Assembly: GCA_001899805.1 (NCBI GenBank)
Contig: MKWP01000002.1
Coordinates: forward strand, 186,001 to 250,000
Length of the DNA stretch: 64,000 nucleotides
Direction: 5' to 3'
Source of the DNA: Lysobacterales bacterium 66-474
GTDB lineage: Bacteria; Pseudomonadota; Gammaproteobacteria; Xanthomonadales; Rhodanobacteraceae
This document shows, in pieces, positions 17,341-26,474 of the stretch (within the stretch, counting starts at the first letter, position 1; every line of letters starts with the position of its first letter). Below the pieces are notes generated by a model. It made no database searches. It worked only from the letters and a program-made list of their open reading frames with translations, and was not told where the DNA came from. The translations under genes were made by a program, and so were the position numbers.

Positions 17341-19173
17341 TCATGCGTTGATTGCTTGGGTGAAGATACCGGCGCCGGCGTCGGCTTCGGCGGCGGCGTG
17401 GCGGAACAGCGCGAACAGTTCGCGGCCGGTGCCGGCGTGCTGCGCGGTCAGGTCGCAGGTCGCGAGCGGGCGCGCGGCCCATTCGGTCGCATCGACCAGT
17501 GCCTGCAAGCTGCCGATAGTGGCGTCGAGACGCACCACGTCGCCGTCGCGCAATTTTGCCAGCGCCCCGCCCGCGAGGGCTTCCGGCGCCACGTGGATGG
17601 CCGACGGCACCTTGCCCGACGCCCCGGACATGCGTCCGTCGGTGACCAGCGCGACGCGATGGCCGCGTTCCTGCAGCACGACCAGGGTTGGCGTCAGCTT
17701 GTGCAGTTCCGGCATGCCGATCGCGCGCGGACCCTGGAAGCGCACCACCACCACACAATCATGGTCCAGTTCGCCGCGCTTGAACGCCGCGAGCACATCG
17801 TCCTGGTCATCGAAGATCACGGCCGGGGCCTCGACGATGTGATGTTCGCTGGCCACGGCCGACACCTTGATGACCGCGCGGCCGAGGTTGCCCGAAAGAA
17901 TGCGCAGGCCGCCGTCGGGGCTGAACGGATCGCTGGCGGCACGCAGGATGTGCGGATTGCCGCTTTGCGTGACCGGCGTCCAGCTGAGCGCGCCGTGTTC
18001 GTCCAGCGAGGGCGTGGCGCGATAGGCATCCATGTCGTCGCCCCACACCGTGTGCGCGTCGCGATGCAGCAAGCCGGCGTCGAGCAGGCTGCCGATCACG
18101 AACGGCATGCCGCCGGCCTTGTGGAAATGGTTCACGTCGGCGTAGCCGTTCGGATACACCCGCGCCAGCAGCGGCACCACGCGCGAGATCGCGTCGAAAT
18201 CTTCCAGCGTGATCGTGAATCCCGCGGCGGCTGCTGCCGCGACCAGGTGCAACAGGTGGTTGGTGGAACCGCCGGTGGCGTTGAGGCCGATGATGCCGTT
18301 GACGAAATTGCGCGCGTCCAGCATCCGCCCGATCGGCGTGTAATGATCCCCCAGCGCGGTGATGTCGGCGGCGCGTTGCACGGCGGCGGCGGTCAGTGCA
18401 TCGCGCAGCGGCGTGCCGGGATTGATGAAGCTGGCGCCCGGCAGGTGCAGGCCCATGATCTCCATCAGCATCTGGTTGGAGTTGGCGGTGCCGTAGAAGG
18501 TGCAGGTGCCGGCCGCGTGGTAGGACCGCGCCTCGGCGTCCATCAACGCGTCCTTGCCGACTTCGCCCGCGGCGAAGCGGCGGCGGACCGTGGCCTTGTC
18601 CTGGTTGGGCAGGCCGCTCGGCATCGGACCGGCCGGCACGAAGATCGCGGGCAGGTGGCCGAAGGTGAGCGCGGCGATCAACAGCCCCGGCACGATCTTG
18701 TCGCAGATGCCGAGGAACAGCACGCTGTCGAACATGTCGTGCGACAACGCGACCGCCGCCGCCAGCGCGATTACCTCGCGCGAGAACAACGACAACTGCA
18801 TGCCGTCGCGGCCCTGGGTGATGCCGTCGCACATCGCCGGCACGCCGCCAGCCACTTGCGCGGTGGCGCCGACTTCGCGCGCGATGCGGCGGATCAACGC
18901 CGGGTAGTTTTCGTACGGCTGGTGTGCCGACAGCATGTCGTTGTAGGCGCTGACGATGCCGAGGTTGGGCGTGCCGCCGTGGCGCAGCGCACCCTTGTCG
19001 CCGTGGGCGCTGGCCGCGAACCCGTGCGCCTGGTTGGCGCAACCGGCGTTGCGCCGGCGCGGGCCGTCGATGCGCGCGGCGTCGATGCGCGCGAGGTAGG
19101 CGCCGCGCGTGTCGCGGCTGCGTTCGATGATGCGTTCGGTGGTCTCGCGGATGACGGGGTGCAGGGTGGTCAT
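17341..19173 (-). CDS. edd: Phosphogluconate dehydratase
   Basis: [4Fe-4S] enzyme of the IlvD/Edd family that dehydrates 6-phosphogluconate to KDPG. The 610-residue product contains [49 protein letters not shown] and [14 protein letters not shown], the cysteines of which bind the cluster, plus [15 protein letters not shown] and [11 protein letters not shown] near the end. It follows zwf by 37 bases and precedes eda by 25, forming a compact zwf-edd-eda operon. The pgl and glk genes often found in such operons are missing here. Confidence 0.96.
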   Translation of the reverse strand: MTTLHPVIRETTERIIERSRDTRGAYLARIDAARIDGPRRRNAGCANQAHGFAASAHGDKGALRHGGTPNLGIVSAYNDMLSAHQPYENYPALIRRIAREVGATAQVAGGVPAMCDGITQGRDGMQLSLFSREVIALAAAVALSHDMFDSVLFLGICDKIVPGLLIAALTFGHLPAIFVPAGPMPSGLPNQDKATVRRRFAAGEVGKDALMDAEARSYHAAGTCTFYGTANSNQMLMEIMGLHLPGASFINPGTPLRDALTAAAVQRAADITALGDHYTPIGRMLDARNFVNGIIGLNATGGSTNHLLHLVAAAAAAGFTITLEDFDAISRVVPLLARVYPNGYADVNHFHKAGGMPFVIGSLLDAGLLHRDAHTVWGDDMDAYRATPSLDEHGALSWTPVTQSGNPHILRAASDPFSPDGGLRILSGNLGRAVIKVSAVASEHHIVEAPAVIFDDQDDVLAAFKRGELDHDCVVVVRFQGPRAIGMPELHKLTPTLVVLQERGHRVALVTDGRMSGASGKVPSAIHVAPEALAGGALAKLRDGDVVRLDATIGSLQALVDATEWAARPLATCDLTAQHAGTGRELFALFRHAAAEADAGAGIFTQAINA

Positions 19174-19210
19174 GGCTGCCTCGGTGCGATGCTGCGCGTG
19201 TGCATGCCTC

Positions 19211-20695
19211 TCAGTCGCTGTCGTCGTCGTGCCAGGTGCGGCCGTCGCGTTCGATCAACGCGACCGACGCGCTCGGTCCCCAGGTGCCGGCGGTGTAGCC
19301 GTGCGGGGCGTCGCCCGACGACTGCCACGCGGCGAGGACGGGATCGATCCAGCGCCACGCGGCTTCCACTTCGTCGCGGCGCATGAACAGGGTGGGGTTG
19401 CCGCGCACCACGTCCAGCAGCAGGCGTTCGTAGGCGTCGGGCTGGGCCACGCCGAAGGCGTCGGCGAAGCTCATGTCCAGCGGCACGCAGGTCAGGCGCA
19501 GGCCGCCGGGGCCGGGGTATTTCGCCATCACCCACAGCTTCACGCCTTCGTCCGGTTGCAGGCGCAGCACCAGCTTGTTGGGCTGCGCGGTGCCGCTGCC
19601 TTCGGCAAAGATGGAGTAGGGGATGCTGCGGAAATTCACCACGATTTCCGACATCCGCAACGGCAGGCGCTTGCCGGTGCGCAGGTAGAACGGCACGCCG
19701 GCCCAGCGCCAGTTGCCGACTTCCGCCTTCAGCGCGACGAAGGTTTCGGTACGCGAGCCGTCGCGACCGAGGTCGGTGAGGTAACCCGGCGCGGCGCCGC
19801 CGTTGGCGGCGCCGGCGCGGTACTGGCCGCGCACGGTCAGGCGCGAGGCATTGCCGGCGTCGATCGGTTTCAGTGCATGCAGGACTTTCAGTTTCTCGTC
19901 GCGCACGGAATCGGGCGACAGCGACGTCGGCGGTTCCATCGCGACCATGCACAGCAACTGCAGCATGTGGTTCTGCACCATGTCGCGCAACGCGCCGGCA
20001 TGGTCGTAGTACGGGCCGCGCTGCTCCACGCCCACGGTTTCGGCCACGCTGATCTGCACGTGGTCGATGTGCGCGGCGTTCCATAGCGGTTCGAACAGGG
20101 CATTGGCGAAGCGCAGCGCCAGCAGGTTCTGCACCGTTTCCTTGCCGAGGTAATGGTCGATGCGATAGATCTGCTGCTCGTCGAATACCGCACCCACCGC
20201 ATCGTTGATCGCGCGCGCGCTGTCGAGGTCGTTGCCGATGGGTTTCTCGATCACCACGCGGGTGTTGCCGCGGTGCAGGTCGTGCTCGCGCAGCCGTTGG
20301 CAGATGTCGACGAAGATGCCGGGGCTAGTCGAGAGATAGAACACCCGCACGCGTTCGGCGTCGCCGTTGCACATCAGTGCGGCGAACTCCTGCCAGCCAG
20401 CTTCGCCGGTGGCGTCGAGTGCGCGGTAGCAGACCAGTTGCAGGAAGGCCGGAATACGTTCGAGCAATTCGGCGTCGCCGCCGATCGCGCGCTGGAGCGC
20501 TTCGGCGACGCTCGCGCGGTAATCGGCGTCGCCCTGTTCGGTGCGCGCCACGCCGATGATGCGGCTGGCAGGCGGGATCTGGTCGTCCACGAAGCGGCGG
20601 AACAGCGCGGGCAGCAGCTTGCGCATCGCGAGGTCGCCGGTGCCGCCGAAGATGGCCATGTCGAACGCGGTCACGGGCTGCAGGTGGTGGGTCAC
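19211..20695 (-). CDS. zwf: Glucose-6-phosphate 1-dehydrogenase
   Basis: Oxidises glucose 6-phosphate to the lactone with NAD(P)+. The nucleotide site is [18 protein letters not shown] and the active site is [29 protein letters not shown] and the C-terminal [12 protein letters not shown] also match. Two starts are possible: ATG at 20728 and GTG at 20695. The ATG lies inside the predicted operator and -10 box, so a transcript begun there would lack it; the GTG gives 494 residues with the FGGTGDL loop at the usual distance. Predicted to be repressed by the divergent GntR protein. Confidence 0.93.
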   Translation of the reverse strand: MTHHLQPVTAFDMAIFGGTGDLAMRKLLPALFRRFVDDQIPPASRIIGVARTEQGDADYRASVAEALQRAIGGDAELLERIPAFLQLVCYRALDATGEAGWQEFAALMCNGDAERVRVFYLSTSPGIFVDICQRLREHDLHRGNTRVVIEKPIGNDLDSARAINDAVGAVFDEQQIYRIDHYLGKETVQNLLALRFANALFEPLWNAAHIDHVQISVAETVGVEQRGPYYDHAGALRDMVQNHMLQLLCMVAMEPPTSLSPDSVRDEKLKVLHALKPIDAGNASRLTVRGQYRAGAANGGAAPGYLTDLGRDGSRTETFVALKAEVGNWRWAGVPFYLRTGKRLPLRMSEIVVNFRSIPYSIFAEGSGTAQPNKLVLRLQPDEGVKLWVMAKYPGPGGLRLTCVPLDMSFADAFGVAQPDAYERLLLDVVRGNPTLFMRRDEVEAAWRWIDPVLAAWQSSGDAPHGYTAGTWGPSASVALIERDGRTWHDDDSD

Positions 20696-20723
20696 GGATC
20701 GTCTCGCCACGGGGTGAAGGTTG

Positions 20724-20751
20724 AGCATACCACTGTAACACCAGTATTCAA
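20724..20751 (-). promoter_or_regulatory. Predicted zwf promoter with GntR-type operator
   Basis: Minus strand: -35 TTGAAT (20746-20751), 16-base spacer, -10 TATGCT (20724-20729). A direct repeat TGGTGT-N5-TGGTAT (20727-20743) fills the spacer and overlaps the -10 box. The same architecture occurs in the divergent regulator promoter. A repressor bound here would block RNA polymerase. Confidence 0.6.
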
Positions 20752-20788
20752 TATCACCCATGCAATGAATACGTATGAGCATATATTC

Positions 20789-20816
20789 TTGACGTGTGGT
20801 ATTTGATTGGTATCAT
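20789..20816 (+). promoter_or_regulatory. Predicted gntR promoter with GntR-type operator
   Basis: -35 TTGACG (20789-20794), 16-base spacer, -10 TATCAT (20811-20816), with the direct repeat TGGTAT-N5-TGGTAT (20797-20813) across spacer and -10. Transcription would begin about 7 bases on, at or next to the ATG at 20823, giving a leaderless mRNA; no Shine-Dalgarno sequence is visible. Confidence 0.62.
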
Positions 20817-20822
20817 CCGTGC

Positions 20823-21566
20823 ATGAAATCCGCCCTGCTCAACGAATACCGCCGCCTCACCGCGACCAGCCACGGTCCGGCCTACCTGCGCCTGCGCCGC
20901 GCGATCCGCAGCAGCATCGAACGCGGCGCGCTGGAACCCGGCCAGGTGCTGCCCAGCGAACGCGACCTTGCGCAGCAACTGGCGCTGTCGCGGGTGACCG
21001 TGCGCAAGGCCATCGCCGGCCTGGTCGGGGACGGCGTGTTGAGGCAACGCCACGGCGCCGGCACCTTCGTGGCCGAACGCATCGTCAAGCCGCTGTCGCG
21101 CCTGACCAGCTTCACCGAAGACCTGCGCGCGCGCGGCCTCAATCCGCATTCGGTGTTCCTCGAACGCGAAGTGGGCGAGGTGACGCCCGAAGAATCGATG
21201 GCGATGAACCTGTCGCCCGGCGCCGAGGTGTCGCGCCTGTATCGCCTGCGCTACGGCGCCGACGAACCGCTGGCGGTGGAACGCAGCAGCATCCCGCGCG
21301 CGGTGCTGGCCGATCCCGCGCTGGTCGTCGATTCGCTGTACGAGGCGCTGGAAAAACTGGGCTGCCGCCCGGTGCGCGGCTTGCAGCGCCTGCGCGCCGT
21401 GAATTTCAATGCCGAGCAGGCGCGCCTGCTGAAATTGCCCGCCGGCAGCGCCGGCCTTGCACTGGAGCGGCGCAGCTTCCTCGCCGACGGACGCGTGGTC
21501 GAATTCACCCGCTCGTGGTATCGCGGGGACCTGTACGATTTCGTGGCCGAGCTGCAGAGCGAATGA
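20823..21566 (+). CDS. GntR/HutC-family transcriptional regulator with UTRA domain
   Basis: A 247-residue regulator. Residues about 18-85 form a GntR winged helix (LEPGQVLPSERDLAQQLALS, VTVRKAIAGLVGDGVL, HGAGTFVA), and about 100-240 form a UTRA ligand domain, as in NagR/YvoA, which bind phosphosugars. It is divergent from zwf-edd-eda, 127 bases from the chosen zwf start, with matching predicted operators in both promoters. A local sugar-phosphate-responsive repressor of the Entner-Doudoroff operon and of itself is the simplest reading; this is inference. Confidence 0.9.
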   Translation: MKSALLNEYRRLTATSHGPAYLRLRRAIRSSIERGALEPGQVLPSERDLAQQLALSRVTVRKAIAGLVGDGVLRQRHGAGTFVAERIVKPLSRLTSFTEDLRARGLNPHSVFLEREVGEVTPEESMAMNLSPGAEVSRLYRLRYGADEPLAVERSSIPRAVLADPALVVDSLYEALEKLGCRPVRGLQRLRAVNFNAEQARLLKLPAGSAGLALERRSFLADGRVVEFTRSWYRGDLYDFVAELQSE

Positions 21567-21585
21567 ATCCGTGGACAAGGGCGGC

Positions 21586-21930
21586 ATGAACCAACTGTTT
21601 TCCTACGGCACGCTGCAGCAAGCCGAGGTGCAGATCGCGACCTTCGGACGCCGCCTCGAAAGCCGCGCGGCCCAGCTCCCGGGTTTCAGGCTCGCCCTGC
21701 TCGAAATCAGGGATGCAGAGGTCGTCAGGTTGAGTGGCAAGACCCACCACCCGATCATCACCCGCAGCGGCGATCCGCGCGACGTGGTGGATGGCGTGGT
21801 GTTGCGGGTGACCGACGCGGAACTCGCGCAGGCCGATGCCTACGAGGTGGGCGATTACCATCGCGTGCTGGCGCCGCTCGCGGGCGGCGGCGAGGCGTGG
21901 GTGTATGTCGCGCGGGATTCCGGGGCCTGA
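21586..21930 (+). CDS. Gamma-glutamylcyclotransferase-like (AIG2/GGCT fold) protein
   Basis: A 114-residue protein starting MNQLFSYGTLQQAEVQ; the YGTLxxxE loop that binds the gamma-glutamyl group, and the later DAYEVGDYHRV with the conserved acidic residue, identify the GGCT/AIG2 fold. Family members cyclise gamma-glutamyl amines or glutathione fragments. It starts 19 bases after the regulator stop, so may be co-transcribed. An in-frame GTG lies five codons upstream. Confidence 0.82.
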   Translation: MNQLFSYGTLQQAEVQIATFGRRLESRAAQLPGFRLALLEIRDAEVVRLSGKTHHPIITRSGDPRDVVDGVVLRVTDAELAQADAYEVGDYHRVLAPLAGGGEAWVYVARDSGA

Positions 21931-21996
21931 TCGTGCGTGACTGCATGCGACAAGCCTTGCTCGCGGGTTGCGTTGAATGATTCGAAACTTCCCCGC

Positions 21997-22533
21997 ATGA
22001 ACCCGCTCGACGATGTCGCATTCGGCCCGCCGACCGCCGCGATGACGCGGCCGCTGCTGGCGGTCGCGCGACGCATCTTCACCGACACGTTTTCGCATCG
22101 CTACGATCCGGATGCGTTCGGGCAATTCTGCGACCAGGCGTACGCCGTGGATGGCCCGATGGCGCGCGATCTCGGCGATCCCGATGTCGACTGGCAGGTT
22201 GCAGCGGTGGATGCGAAGCCCATCGGCTACGCCAAGTTGACGCCGCTGCGCGCGCCCGCGCAGACGGCGCGTCCGGGTTCGCTCGAGTTGCAGCAAATCT
22301 ACGTCGAATCGGCCTGGCACGGCACCGGCGTGGCGGAGCGCCTGATGCAATGGGCCGTCGAGCGGGCGATGCAACGCGGCGCGCCGCAGTTGTACCTCAC
22401 GGTGTTCGACCACAACCAGCGCGCCAAGCGTTTTTACGCGCGACATGGTTTCCAGGAGGTCGGGCGTTGCACCTTCACGCTCGGCGAGCGCGTCGACGAC
22501 GACCGCATCTGGTGCAGGGAACTTGTCGCGTGA
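21997..22533 (+). CDS. GNAT-family N-acetyltransferase
   Basis: A 178-residue acetyltransferase. The acetyl-CoA motif A is ELQQIYVESAWHGTGVAERLM, followed by LTVFDHNQRAKRFYARHGFQEVGR (motif B, typical of RimI/PhnO-like enzymes). The ATG at MNPLDD is chosen; the frame is open 20 codons upstream without homology signals. It ends in a GTGA overlap with the next gene, so the two are probably translationally coupled. Acceptor substrate unknown. Confidence 0.86.
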   Translation: MNPLDDVAFGPPTAAMTRPLLAVARRIFTDTFSHRYDPDAFGQFCDQAYAVDGPMARDLGDPDVDWQVAAVDAKPIGYAKLTPLRAPAQTARPGSLELQQIYVESAWHGTGVAERLMQWAVERAMQRGAPQLYLTVFDHNQRAKRFYARHGFQEVGRCTFTLGERVDDDRIWCRELVA

Positions 22534-23093
22534 ACGACAAGCCCGCCGCGTTGATGCTTCCCGGCCTCGGCAATTCCGGTCCCGGACATTGGCAAAGCCA
22601 TTGGGAACGCCGTGACGCTTCCTGCGAACGGGTGGAACAGCGCGAATGGGATACGCCACGCTGCGGGGACTGGATCGCGCGCCTCGACGCCGCCGTGGCG
22701 AAACGCGATGTCCCTGTAGTGCTGGTTGCGCACAGCGCAGCCTGTGTGTTGGTGTTGCATTGGACGGCGAAAGCGAAGGCGCAACATCTGCAACGCATTC
22801 GCGGCGCCATGCTGGTATCGCCGGCCGATCCGGAGGGGCGCAATTTCCCGCAAGGCACCACGGGCTTCGGCCCCATGCCGCTGCGGCGCCTGCCTTTCCC
22901 ATCGACCGTCGTCGCCAGCAGCGACGATCCGTATGTCGAGCCCGCACGCGCCCGCCAATTCGCCGAAGCCTGGGGCAGCCGGTTCATGCTGCTGCAGGCG
23001 GCCGGGCACATCAACGTGGCCAGCGGCTATGGCCCGTGGCCGGAGGGCTTCACGCTGCTGGATGGGTTGCGCGGCGAGCAGCGCGACCACTGA
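22530..23093 (+). CDS. RBBP9/YdeN-family alpha/beta serine hydrolase
   Basis: A 187-residue cytoplasmic hydrolase of the RBBP9/YdeN group. MLPGLGNSGPGHWQSHWE is the typical N-terminal strand-loop, the nucleophile is Ser in VAHSAACVLVLHW, the acid is Asp in SSDDPYV, and the base is His in AAGHINVASGYGPWPEG. It begins at a GTG that overlaps the preceding stop. Natural substrate unknown for the family. Confidence 0.88.
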   Translation: MNDKPAALMLPGLGNSGPGHWQSHWERRDASCERVEQREWDTPRCGDWIARLDAAVAKRDVPVVLVAHSAACVLVLHWTAKAKAQHLQRIRGAMLVSPADPEGRNFPQGTTGFGPMPLRRLPFPSTVVASSDDPYVEPARARQFAEAWGSRFMLLQAAGHINVASGYGPWPEGFTLLDGLRGEQRDH

Positions 23094-23144
23094 GTCCGCG
23101 CGCACGGCTGGAACGTGGCAATCTGTGCAACACGAGGTGACCGC

Positions 23145-23507
23145 ATGTTCAACAATCTCATTCCGAAGATTTTCTACGACCGGCTCGCGGATGGCCTGGA
23201 TTTCTTCGTCGGCGGTTTGGGTTTCGAGGTGCGCTACCAGGACGCGGACTTGGCCGTGGTGGCACGCGACGGCGCCAAGGCCTACATTGTGCAGAGCCCG
23301 GAATATGCCGCGCGCGATCGCCCCGAGCTGGCCATCGAGACGAATGACATCGACGCGATTCATGCGGAGATGTCGCGAAGGTCGCCGCAGCTGCTGCATC
23401 CCAATGCCAGCAAGGTCTCGCTGCGGCCGTGGGGCGCGCGCGAATTCGCGATGCTCGACAAGACCACGGTATGCGTGGTGTTCCGCGAGTGGCCGGAGCG
23501 GGGTTGA
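23145..23507 (+). CDS. VOC-superfamily (glyoxalase/bleomycin-resistance-like) protein
   Basis: A 120-residue protein with the VOC pattern: IPKIFYDRLADGLDFFVGGLGFEVRYQD (first beta-alpha-beta unit), and a C-terminal REFAMLDKTTVCVVFREW in place of the usual metal-binding D-P-x-G-N. The conserved terminal Glu appears replaced, which argues against classical dioxygenase chemistry and for a binding or resistance role. The start ATG follows an AGGTGACC-like ribosome site. Confidence 0.75.
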   Translation: MFNNLIPKIFYDRLADGLDFFVGGLGFEVRYQDADLAVVARDGAKAYIVQSPEYAARDRPELAIETNDIDAIHAEMSRRSPQLLHPNASKVSLRPWGAREFAMLDKTTVCVVFREWPERG

Positions 23508-23753
23508 GCCCTGCGGGGTTCCCATGACTGCGCGATGCGCTTGCCGCGCTGCGCCCGAAGTAGGAAGATCGGTTCGTGGGGGACGCGCTGACGTTCCGGA
23601 AAGACCGAAGAATAGACAGCGGGTTGGACGGCACGGTTGGCACAAGATGTTGATTCACGCAGACCACCCCGATGGTGCCCGCTCTCCGGGTCGTGCCAGG
23701 CTGCGGAGTCATGGTTCAATTTGAAACCGACTTAGCGTTAGCGGGAAAGCAGA

Positions 23754-24494
23754 ATGACATTGGCACCACCTGACAAGCGGATGAAGTTCTTCGTTTATAT
23801 CGTCGAGTCACCTTCGGCGAACGACTTGTACCAAGGCCGAACGGAGGCTGATCTGCTTCGCAAAGCCATCGGATTGAATCAGATCAAGTGCGCGTCACGG
23901 ACGGCAATCAGCTTGGAGGCGTTCGTCAAAGCCATACGCGTCGGACTGCAAGAGGAAATGTCAGCGAATCCAGGCATGGTTCCAATTCTCCATGTCAGCG
24001 CACACGGATTCTCGGAAGGCATTCAACTCTCCAATGGCGAGATAATAAACTGGACGGGGTTCAGAGAATTGCTCAAGCCCATAAATCAAGCACTGGGCGG
24101 TACTCTGTTTGTTTGCATGTCAACCTGCGAGGGCTACTCCGGGAGCAGGATGGCCATGGTTCTTGACGATCCAGATTATCCGTTCTTCGCAATTGTTGGG
24201 AATAGCGGGAAACCTACATGGTCAGAGGCGGCAGTAGCATTTGCATGCTTTTACCATCTTGTCGCGAACGGGCACTACATCGTCGATGCAGTACCGGCCA
24301 TGCGCGTCGCGTCTGGAAACGACGAATTCTTTGTTACGACGGCCGAAGAGGCGAAACAAGGCTATCTCGACTTTGTTGCAAAGCGCCAACTTGATACACA
24401 GGCGGCAGTCTCTGAGTTGCAAGAAGATGCAAAGCGTGAGCCACCTAATGAGCTTGCCAAGCGACTTCGCACGCCTGCCCATGTTTCCCCGTAG
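23754..24494 (+). CDS. Orphan caspase/CHAT-like cysteine protease candidate, unusual composition
   Basis: A 246-residue protein that I do not recognise as a named family. It has a caspase-fold-like dyad: His84 in ILHVSAHGFSEGIQL and Cys125 in FVCMSTCEGYSG, separated by about 40 residues with NWTGFRELLKPIN between, then VGNSGKPTWSEAAVAFACFYHL, which resembles the helix after the Cys in CHAT/C14 proteins. The C-terminus (about 195-240) is charged and helical. Codon use and base content (about half GC by eye, many AAT/ATA codons) differ from every neighbour, suggesting recent transfer between two VOC genes. No partner gene is adjacent. Protease activity is inferred. Confidence 0.6.
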   Translation: MTLAPPDKRMKFFVYIVESPSANDLYQGRTEADLLRKAIGLNQIKCASRTAISLEAFVKAIRVGLQEEMSANPGMVPILHVSAHGFSEGIQLSNGEIINWTGFRELLKPINQALGGTLFVCMSTCEGYSGSRMAMVLDDPDYPFFAIVGNSGKPTWSEAAVAFACFYHLVANGHYIVDAVPAMRVASGNDEFFVTTAEEAKQGYLDFVAKRQLDTQAAVSELQEDAKREPPNELAKRLRTPAHVSP

Positions 24495-24622
24495 CATCAA
24501 GTTTGAAGTGCACAGTTGATCCGTTTTCATCGAAGCACTCCTTGGGGTTCTGAACCCGGGAATAAAGGGGATGAAGGCAATTAACCGCTGCTTTTCCGAA
24601 ATAGTCAGTGTCGGAGATTGCC

Positions 24623-25003
24623 ATGCAACGCGTCACCGGAATCGGCGGGATATTCTTCAAGTCACGGGACCCCAAGGCATTGGGCGCGTGGTATCGCGAC
24701 CACCTCGGCCTCGACGTGAGCGACTGGGGCGGTGCGATTTTCCAGTGGGGCGGCAAGGACAGTCCGCCGGGCATGACCATCTGGAGTCCGTTCGCCCAGG
24801 ACACGGACTACATGGCGCCGGGCTCCGCGTCCTTCATGATCAACTTCCGCGTCGCGGATCTCGACGGGTTGCTTGCCGCGTTGCGCGCGGAAGGCTGTAA
24901 CGTCCTTGACAAGACCGAGAGCTCCGAGCAGGGCAAGTTCGGCTGGGTGATCGACCCCGATGGGAACAAGGTCGAGCTCTGGCAACCGCCGGAAGGTCAA
25001 TAG
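24623..25003 (+). CDS. VOC-superfamily (glyoxalase-like) protein
   Basis: A 126-residue protein. MQRVTGIGGIFFKSRDPKAL and WYRDHLGLDVSDWGG form the first VOC module, and FGWVIDPDGNKVELWQPPEG is the classic terminal module with the metal-ligand Glu in DPDGNKVELW. GGAG lies 8 bases before the ATG, which decides this start over a GTG five codons upstream. It is convergent with otsA, 40 bases away. Substrate unknown. Confidence 0.87.
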   Translation: MQRVTGIGGIFFKSRDPKALGAWYRDHLGLDVSDWGGAIFQWGGKDSPPGMTIWSPFAQDTDYMAPGSASFMINFRVADLDGLLAALRAEGCNVLDKTESSEQGKFGWVIDPDGNKVELWQPPEGQ

Positions 25004-25043
25004 GGCGGGTTTGCGTTCCATCCCTGTTGAAGGGATGCAGCCA

Positions 25044-26474
25044 TCAACCTGTTCCCAATGCGCCGAGGAAATCCCGCCGCCACGCGCCGATGTCGTGGGT
25101 CGACAGGTATTCGAACATTGCGGCCCAGCGCGCGCGTTTCTCTTCACGCGGCATGGTGAGCGCCTGCTCGATGCCTTCGACCTGGGCGTCGGGGTCGTAG
25201 GGGTTCACCAGGATCGCCTGGGGCAATTCGTTGGCGGCGCCTGCGAAGCGCGACAGTACCAGTGCGCCGGGATCGTCGGGCGGTTGCGCGGCTACGAATT
25301 CCTTGGCGACCAGGTTCATGCCGTCTTTCAGCGGCGTGACCAGCCCGAGTTGCGCGACACGGTAGAAGCCGGCCAGCGTGGCTTGCGCGAAGCTGCGGTT
25401 GACGTAGCGGATCGGCACCCAGTCGGGCTCGGCGTAGCGGCCGTTGGTGGCGCCGGCGATGCGTTCGAGGCGGGTGCGCAGCTCGCGGTATTCGGGCACT
25501 TCCTCGCGCGAGGGCGGTGCGATCTGCAGGTAGGACACGCGCGAGCGCCATTCGCGGTGCCGGTCCAGGAACATGCCGAACGCCTTGAAGCGTTGCGGGA
25601 TCCCCTTGGAATAATCCAGCCGGTCCACGCCGATCGCGAGCTTGCGGCCCTGCAGGCTGGCGAGGAATCGTCGGTGGGTGGCGTTGCCGACCGCGGCCAT
25701 CGATTCCTGCGCAACTTCGGCGGTGTCGATGCTGATGGGAAACGGCGCGACGCGGGTGCGATGACCGTTGATCGTGATGCTGCCTGCGTTTGCGTCGACG
25801 TCGATACCGCTGTTCTGCACGAGAAAATAATCGAGCAGGGCTTGCGCATCGTCGCGGCCCTGCACGCCGATCAGGTCGTAGTCGGCGAAGGTCGCCATCA
25901 GGTCCGCATGGCAGGGCAGGTTGACAAGCATGGCCGGTGGCGGCAAGGGGACATGCAGGAAGAAACCGATGCGCGCGCCGATGCCGCGCGCACGCAGTTC
26001 CGTAGCCAGCGGAATCAAATGATAGTCATGCACCCAGACGCAGTCGTCCTCGCGCAGCAGCGGCGCGAGGCGTTCGGCGAACATGCGGTTGACCGCGCGG
26101 TAGCCGGCGTACTGCGCGCGGCTGTATTCCATCAGGGTGGGCTGGAAGTGCAGCAACGGCCACAGCGTGCGGTTGGCGAAACCGAGGTAGTACGCCTCGT
26201 GTTCCTCGCGGGTGAGGTCGAGCAGGGCGTAGTCGATGTTTCTCGCGGATTCGCGGTGCAGCTCGCGCTGTTCGGCCGGCACGCGCTTGCCGCTCCAGCC
26301 GAACCACAAGCCGCCGTGTTCCTTGAGCGCCGCGTGCATCGCCGCGGCCAGCCCGCCGGCGCGGGTTTCACGCGGCAGCGCGACGCGGTTGGACACGACC
26401 ACAAGGCGACTTGCTTCAGGTCGACCTGCTTCAGGTCGACTTGCTGCAGGTCGATTGGCGGCGGGCCGGCTCAC
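25044..26474 (-). CDS. otsA: Alpha,alpha-trehalose-phosphate synthase
   Basis: GT20 enzyme that joins UDP-glucose and glucose 6-phosphate. Motifs: [48 protein letters not shown], and [17 protein letters not shown]. The frame is open to 26558 but a GTG at 26474 overlaps the GH15 stop (GTGA), the pattern used repeatedly here, and gives 476 residues. The first about 18 residues are encoded by a 15-bp tandem repeat (SRPEA units), so the N-terminus is probably disordered and length-variable. Third gene of the otsB-GH15-otsA operon. Confidence 0.94.
   Translation of the reverse strand: MSRPAANRPAASRPEAGRPEASRLVVVSNRVALPRETRAGGLAAAMHAALKEHGGLWFGWSGKRVPAEQRELHRESARNIDYALLDLTREEHEAYYLGFANRTLWPLLHFQPTLMEYSRAQYAGYRAVNRMFAERLAPLLREDDCVWVHDYHLIPLATELRARGIGARIGFFLHVPLPPPAMLVNLPCHADLMATFADYDLIGVQGRDDAQALLDYFLVQNSGIDVDANAGSITINGHRTRVAPFPISIDTAEVAQESMAAVGNATHRRFLASLQGRKLAIGVDRLDYSKGIPQRFKAFGMFLDRHREWRSRVSYLQIAPPSREEVPEYRELRTRLERIAGATNGRYAEPDWVPIRYVNRSFAQATLAGFYRVAQLGLVTPLKDGMNLVAKEFVAAQPPDDPGALVLSRFAGAANELPQAILVNPYDPDAQVEGIEQALTMPREEKRARWAAMFEYLSTHDIGAWRRDFLGALGTG
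26403..26462. repeat. 15-bp minisatellite in the 5' end of otsA
   Basis: Four consecutive 15-base units of the type AGGTCGACNTGCTNC (plus strand) start at 26403, 26418, 26433 and 26448. On the minus strand they encode RPAA(S/N)[10 protein letters not shown] type pentapeptides directly before the conserved LVVVSNR strand. The unit is a multiple of three, so copy-number change would not shift the frame. Confidence 0.88.

Noticed and set aside
17299..19386. 695-codon plus-strand frame
   Set aside because: Antisense to edd, whose iron-sulfur and substrate motifs are intact.
23700..23754. TTAGCGTTAGCGG upstream of the caspase-like gene considered as an integron attC core
   Set aside because: It does not match the GTTRRRY core and no second core or integrase is visible.
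25019..25037. CATCCC/GGGATG hairpin between the VOC gene and otsA as a bidirectional terminator
   Set aside because: The stem is only 6 bp and lacks T-runs on either strand.
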